DNA of 17,011 bases from Oscillospiraceae bacterium (GTDB taxonomy: Bacteria > Bacillota > Clostridia > Oscillospirales > Oscillospiraceae): contig JAFOJR010000178.1 of the NCBI GenBank assembly GCA_017420125.1, forward strand, positions 1 through 17,011, written 5' to 3'. Position 1 is the stretch's first letter; every line of letters starts with the position of its first letter. The position numbers and the translations under genes were made by a program. The notes beneath the pieces were generated by a model. That model was not told the origin of the DNA. It saw only the letters and a program-made list of their open reading frames with translations, and did no database searches. Positions 13,948 through 17,011 of the stretch are shown one piece after another.

Positions 13948-15537
13948 GTGCTTAGGGTTACAAATATAAAACTTCCCCTGGATGGGGACGACGCGATGCT
14001 TCTCAGACTTTGCGCCCGGGCAATGGGTGTTTCACCGGAGGAAGTGAAGCAGGTGACGCTGCTTCGAAAATCCATTGATGCCCGAAGCCGGCAGGATGTG
14101 CATTACACCTGTACGGTACAGTGCACGGTTGCAGATGAGAAAAAAGTGCTGCGTACACGGCGGGGCGGAAAGATCGTCCCGGATGATACAAAGCCATACC
14201 AGCTTCCAAAGCCGAAGAAACTTCCCGCTGTTCCGCCGGTGATTGTGGGTATGGGACCGGCAGGCCTGTTTTGCGGCCTGGCATTGGCTGAAATGGGCGT
14301 GCCGTCTGTCCTGGTGGATCGCGGGCGGCCGGTGGAACAGCGTGTGCAGGATGTGGAGCGCTTTTTTCAAACGGGGATGCTGAATCCTGCTTCCAATGTC
14401 CAGTTCGGAGAGGGAGGCGCCGGGACGTTCTCTGATGGAAAATTAACCACCGGTATCGGCGATCCGCGAATCCGATGGGTTTTGCGGCAATTTGTGGATG
14501 CAGGGGCACCGGAAGATATTTTATATCAGCAAAAGCCGCACATCGGGACGGATGTACTGCAGGAGGTGATCCGGTCGCTGCGGCGAAAGCTGCAGCAGAA
14601 GGGCTGTACGTTTTTATATGAACATCAGCTGATCGGCGTTGAAACGGAAGGCGATATGCTGCGGGCGCTTTTGCTGCAAACGCCGGACGGCAAAGCGCGG
14701 CAGCGGGCGGAGCAGACGGTGCTTGCCCTGGGGCACAGCGCGAGAGATACCATGGAGATGTTGTTTGAAACAGGGATTGCCATGGAAGCAAAACCATTTG
14801 CCATCGGGGTGCGGGCGGAGCATCTGCAAGAGGCGATCAGCAAAGCACAGTTTGGAGAGAAGGCGGCTCTTTTGCCGCCGGCGGATTATAAGCTGGTGTG
14901 TCATTTGCCAAATGGGCGGTCCGTCTTTTCGTTCTGTGTCTGCCCGGGGGGCTCTGTTGTGGCGGCGGTATCGGAACCGGGACGTCTGGTGACAAACGGC
15001 ATGAGTCTGCGCGCAAGAGACGGCGCACAGATCAACGGCGGGATTTTGGTCAATGTGACGCCGGAAGATTTCTCCAGCGGCCATCCGCTTGCAGGAATTG
15101 CCTTCCAGCGCCGCTGGGAGGAAGCCGCTTTTCAGTTGGGCGGAGGGAATTACTGCGCTCCGGCCCAGCGTCTTTCGGATTTTCTGTCCGGCAGACCGTC
15201 CAGGGGGGCGGGAGACAGCGGGATTCAGGCGACCTACCTGCCGGGCGTGGTTTGGACAGATTTGCATGAGGCATTGCCTCCGTTTGTTTCTCACGCGCTG
15301 GAAGAGGCGTTTCCCTTCTTTGGACGGAAGGTGCGCGGATTTGATCAGGGAGATACACTGCTCACGGGAATCGAAACCCGCAGTTCTTCCCCTGTCCGCA
15401 TTTTGCGGGATCACACGCTGCAGGCCAATTTGCGGGGCGTTTTCCCCTGCGGAGAAGGAGCGGGGTATGCCGGCGGCATTATGTCTGCTGCCGTGGACGG
15501 GATCCGCTGCGCGGAGGCCATTTGCAAAGGGGAATAA
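13948..15537 (+). CDS. FAD-dependent dehydrogenase (COG2509 type)
   Basis: 529 residues, typical for this family of uncharacterised FAD-dependent dehydrogenases. A small N-terminal domain (about 1-90) rich in basic residues (LLRKSIDARSR, VLRTRRGGK) precedes the dinucleotide-binding motif VIVGMGPAGLFCGLALAE (98-115). Further family blocks are FGEGGAGTFSDGKLTTG and, at the C-terminus, CGEGAGYAGGIMSAAVDGIR, which closes over the FAD. The physiological substrate is not known. I chose GTG at 13948, with AAAGGTGG at 13931-13938 upstream, because VLRVTNIKLPLDG matches the usual family N-terminus; the frame is open back to 13870 without a better site. No promoter is obvious, so it may be read from upstream. 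No rubredoxin or electron-transfer partner is adjacent except convergent rubrerythrin. Confidence 0.88.
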   Translation: MLRVTNIKLPLDGDDAMLLRLCARAMGVSPEEVKQVTLLRKSIDARSRQDVHYTCTVQCTVADEKKVLRTRRGGKIVPDDTKPYQLPKPKKLPAVPPVIVGMGPAGLFCGLALAEMGVPSVLVDRGRPVEQRVQDVERFFQTGMLNPASNVQFGEGGAGTFSDGKLTTGIGDPRIRWVLRQFVDAGAPEDILYQQKPHIGTDVLQEVIRSLRRKLQQKGCTFLYEHQLIGVETEGDMLRALLLQTPDGKARQRAEQTVLALGHSARDTMEMLFETGIAMEAKPFAIGVRAEHLQEAISKAQFGEKAALLPPADYKLVCHLPNGRSVFSFCVCPGGSVVAAVSEPGRLVTNGMSLRARDGAQINGGILVNVTPEDFSSGHPLAGIAFQRRWEEAAFQLGGGNYCAPAQRLSDFLSGRPSRGAGDSGIQATYLPGVVWTDLHEALPPFVSHALEEAFPFFGRKVRGFDQGDTLLTGIETRSSSPVRILRDHTLQANLRGVFPCGEGAGYAGGIMSAAVDGIRCAEAICKGE

Positions 15538-15558
15538 ATTCGTTTCCATAAAGACAAA

Positions 15559-15599
15559 GCCCCGTATCGGGCCGGCTTGCTGCCGACCCGATACGGGGC
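15559..15599 (-). terminator. Intrinsic terminator of rubrerythrin, possibly shared
   Basis: A 13-bp perfect outer stem (GCCCCGTATCGGG at 15559-15571 with its complement at 15587-15599), one C/A mismatch, then CGGC/GCCG around a 5-base loop. On the minus strand it is followed by TTTGTCTTTAT, so it ends rubrerythrin. On the plus strand the tail is AAATTTCTTC, making it a weaker stop for the dehydrogenase gene. Confidence 0.85.
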
Positions 15600-15620
15600 A
15601 AATTTCTTCAAATGAAAATA

Positions 15621-16154
15621 TTAATAATTTTTTGCTTCCAATTCAAAAAATGCCTTGGGGTGTGCACAGATCGGACATCCGTTGGGGGCTTCCTTGCCAA
15701 TATGAATATGTCCGCAATTGCGACAGATCCAGGCCTGTTCTGCCTCTCTCTGGAAAACGGCGCCGGTTTCCAGATTTTTTAAGAGATTGAGGTACCGTTC
15801 TTCATGTGCTTTTTCGATTTTGCCCACGCCTTCAAACAAAAAGGCCAGACGGTCAAACCCTTCTTCTTTCGCGGTTTCGGCGAATTCGCGATACATTTCC
15901 GTCCATTCTTCGTGCTCGCCTGCTGCCGCAGCTTTTAAATTGGAGGCGGTATCCTGGATGCCGTCTAATTCCTTAAACCACAACTTTGCATGCTCTTTTT
16001 CATTTCCGGCTGTTTCGGTAAAGATAGCGGAAATCTGTTCATACCCCTCTTTTTTTGCCTTGCTTGCAAAATAGGTGTATTTATTTCTGGCTTGAGATTC
16101 TCCTGCGAATGCTGTCCACAAATTGGCTTCGGTTTTACTGCCTTTCAGTTCCAT
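15621..16154 (-). CDS. rbr: Rubrerythrin
   Basis: A 177-residue protein that reduces hydrogen peroxide in anaerobes, using a diiron site fed by a rubredoxin-like iron centre. The ferritin-like helices carry the expected ligands: E19 in AGESQARNKY, the E52-x-x-H55 pair in GNEKEHAKLW, and a second half with EEWTEMYREFAETAKEEG and KIEKAHEERY. The C-terminal Fe(Cys)4 module is C144-x2-C147 and C160-x2-C163 (ICRNCGHIHIG, NGCPIC). The ATG at 16154 is preceded by AAAGGAGGA; a longer in-frame start at 16202 would overlap the promoter. Single-gene unit with its own promoter and terminator. No PerR-type box is obvious at the promoter. Confidence 0.96.
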   Translation of the reverse strand: MELKGSKTEANLWTAFAGESQARNKYTYFASKAKKEGYEQISAIFTETAGNEKEHAKLWFKELDGIQDTASNLKAAAAGEHEEWTEMYREFAETAKEEGFDRLAFLFEGVGKIEKAHEERYLNLLKNLETGAVFQREAEQAWICRNCGHIHIGKEAPNGCPICAHPKAFFELEAKNY

Positions 16155-16200
16155 AGAAAAATCCTCCTTTTTATTGTACACGCATGTGGTATGTCTTTTC

Positions 16201-16229
16201 ATTATACCGAATTTTGTTTAAAAAAGCAA
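16201..16229 (-). promoter_or_regulatory. Promoter of rubrerythrin
   Basis: On the minus strand TTGCTT (16224-16229) and a perfect TATAAT (16201-16206) are 17 bases apart. The predicted transcript starts near 16194, a leader of about 40 bases. Confidence 0.75.
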
Positions 16230-16255
16230 CGCTTTTGGCGGCTTTTTCTTTCCGG

Positions 16256-16284
16256 TTCAAAGGGGGTCTGATTTCTGGCATAAA
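16256..16284 (+). promoter_or_regulatory. Weak candidate promoter of the small lipoprotein
   Basis: TTCAAA (16256-16261) and CATAAA (16279-16284) are 17 bases apart, with TGG before the -10. Each box matches only 4 of 6 consensus bases, so this is tentative; nothing better is visible between the rubrerythrin promoter and the gene. Confidence 0.3.
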
Positions 16285-16375
16285 AGCGAAAAGCAAGGAT
16301 AAACTAACAGCGGGAGCAAGCGCTCTCTGGAAAAATTTGTCGTATCCGCAAGACGGATGGAGGAGGAACCGGAAT

Positions 16376-16591
16376 ATGAAACATGTCATGGCAGCTTTGT
16401 TGCTGTTTTTGATGTTGATGACAGGCTTGGCTGCCTGCAAAGGAAATGTCACAGATTCCGCAGTCACCAGTGAACCGCTGGTCACAGCGGACGTGCTGCC
16501 CGGGGAAAACACTTTGCCCGGATCCGGTGTGCCCACTGCACCGCCAGCATCTCCCCAGGCTTCACCGAAAGGGGTTTCGCAGGTGTTTTAA
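16376..16591 (+). CDS. Small Pro/Ser-rich lipoprotein, function unknown
   Basis: 71 residues. The first 20 are a type II signal peptide (MKHVMAALLLFLMLMTGLAAC) with lipobox L-A-A-C, so the protein should be lipidated at C21 and held on the outer face of the membrane. The mature part is only 51 residues, rich in Pro, Ser, Thr and Val, with no hydrophobic or cysteine pattern and no recognisable domain; it looks disordered. GGAGGAGG at 16359-16366 lies 9 bases upstream of the ATG, so it is a well-formed gene despite its size. A strong terminator follows. It precedes a second lipoprotein but has a separate transcript. Similar short lipoproteins are often missed by gene finders, and I do not recognise a family. 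Confidence 0.75.
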   Translation: MKHVMAALLLFLMLMTGLAACKGNVTDSAVTSEPLVTADVLPGENTLPGSGVPTAPPASPQASPKGVSQVF

Positions 16592-16600
16592 GACGGGAAG

Positions 16601-16635
16601 AAAGAAACTGCCGCTGGTTCAGCGGCGGTTTCTTT
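16601..16635 (+). terminator. Intrinsic terminator of the small lipoprotein
   Basis: A 15-bp stem (16601-16615 with 16621-16635, one T/G pair) and the loop GGTTC. The distal arm ends in TTTCTTTACC, and the stem starts 9 bases past the stop codon. Confidence 0.85.
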
Positions 16636-16656
16636 ACCCTCGTGATATGGCAAAAT

Positions 16657-16694
16657 TTACCAAAGGACTTGCATTATAAGGCGATTTTTGGTAA
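16657..16694. promoter_or_regulatory. Inverted repeat around the -35 of the last lipoprotein promoter
   Basis: TTACCAAA (16657-16664) and TTTGGTAA (16687-16694) are exact complements, centred about 30 bases apart. They flank the -35 box, and the second copy enters the -10. A dimeric regulator binding here would control the promoter; this is inferred from position. Confidence 0.4.
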
Positions 16695-16697
16695 TAT
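16669..16697 (+). promoter_or_regulatory. Promoter of the DUF6612-like lipoprotein
   Basis: TTGCAT (16669-16674) and TAATAT (16692-16697) are 17 bases apart, with TGG before the -10. The predicted start is near 16704, a leader of about 40 bases. Confidence 0.65.
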
Positions 16698-16745
16698 GAT
16701 ACAGAACTATTCACAATAGTTTGAAAGTAGAAAGGAGAGACCAGA

Positions 16746-17011
16746 ATGAAAAAGAAAACGATAATTGCAATTGTTTTGGCCTTTGGCTTGCTTGCCTCTC
16801 TCTTGTGCGGTTGCAGTCAAAGCGGAGAAAAAGCCCGGACACCGGAAGAAGTGGTCCAGGCCGCAACGGAGAAACTCCAGAAAGCCGACAGCGTGAAATA
16901 TGAAATGGATATGGACATTTCCATGAAAGTATCCAGCGGATCCATCAACCAGACGCTGGATATGGTAACGGAATCAGATCTGCTCTGTTATCAGGAGCCG
17001 TTGATGATGAA
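16746..17011 (+). CDS. Lipoprotein, DUF6612-like, N-terminal part (3' end outside window)
   Basis: 88 residues are visible before the window ends. A lysine-rich start (MKKKTIIAIVLAFGLLASLL) leads into C21-G22-C23; the lipobox L-C-G-C makes C23 the likely lipidated residue. The mature part begins TPEEVVQAATEKLQKADSVK then YEMDMDISMKVSSGS, an amphipathic helix followed by alternating beta-type residues. This is the pattern of the DUF6612/LolA-like lipoproteins common in clostridia, which probably bind a hydrophobic ligand or help assemble the cell surface; their exact role is unknown. AAAGGAGAGA (16731-16740) fixes the ATG at 16746. The gene has its own promoter with a possible operator. Confidence 0.8.
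   Translation, partial: MKKKTIIAIVLAFGLLASLLCGCSQSGEKARTPEEVVQAATEKLQKADSVKYEMDMDISMKVSSGSINQTLDMVTESDLLCYQEPLMM

Noticed and set aside
15089..15790. Plus-strand frame of 233 codons covering the end of the dehydrogenase gene and the start of rubrerythrin
   Set aside because: It spans a strong terminator and two confirmed genes, so it is a shadow frame.
1..17011. Mobile elements, phage genes, CRISPR arrays, toxin-antitoxin pairs, restriction systems, tRNA or rRNA genes
   Set aside because: I looked for their proteins, repeats and structures and saw none; a covariance-model or profile search could still reveal a small RNA.

Overview
The window is a compact stretch of bacterial chromosome, very probably from a low-to-mid GC Clostridia species (gut Oscillospirales/Ruminococcaceae-like; this is inference). 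The evidence is AGGAGG-type ribosome binding sites before almost every gene, frequent GTG and TTG starts, sigma-A promoters with extended -10 elements, rubrerythrin, an AgcS amino acid symporter, a group II ECF S component and clostridial-type LeuC/LeuD proteins. I see no rRNA, tRNA, transposase, integrase, CRISPR array or phage gene. This reads as ordinary core and housekeeping chromosome, not a genomic island.

Layout. 1-2076: the 3' end of a gene encoding a degenerate GGDEF-like domain, overlapping by 4 bases a MATE-family exporter and closed by a strong terminator. 2089-4797 (minus strand): glycerate 2-kinase and a sodium:alanine/glycine symporter, each with its own terminator. 4798-5130: a divergent regulatory region between the symporter and leuC, with a promoter on each strand, a perfect inverted repeat upstream of the leu -35, and structured leaders on both sides. 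5131-7996: leuC-leuD-leuB, tightly packed and probably one operon, with no leuA. 8055-9746: an ECF transporter S component and an EamA/DMT exporter, ending in a 16-bp bidirectional terminator. 9768-10262 (minus): a two-helix membrane protein resembling DUF3592. 10263-10696: a mostly non-coding gap with two divergent promoters.

10697-15537 (plus): a hexapeptide-repeat acyltransferase (serine acetyltransferase-like), exonuclease III overlapping it by 4 bases, a GtrB/DPM1-like membrane glycosyltransferase, an unusual amidase with an SH3-like tail, and a large COG2509-type FAD dehydrogenase. 15559-16154 (minus): rubrerythrin with its terminator and promoter. 16376-17011 (plus): a 71-residue Pro/Ser-rich lipoprotein, then the start of a second lipoprotein resembling DUF6612, cut by the window edge.

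How the genes fit together. LeuC, LeuD and LeuB carry out the isopropylmalate isomerisation and dehydrogenation steps of leucine synthesis. The divergent alanine/glycine symporter suggests the region between them responds to amino acid supply. The glycosyltransferase, amidase and lipoproteins act at the envelope, and exonuclease III and rubrerythrin deal with DNA and oxidative damage. No clearly novel system is visible. The points most worth a second look are the leuC leader, where one strand can pair with either an upstream arm or the Shine-Dalgarno, the palindrome upstream of the leu promoter, the amidase lacking the canonical first zinc histidine, and the inverted repeat straddling the -35 of the last lipoprotein promoter.
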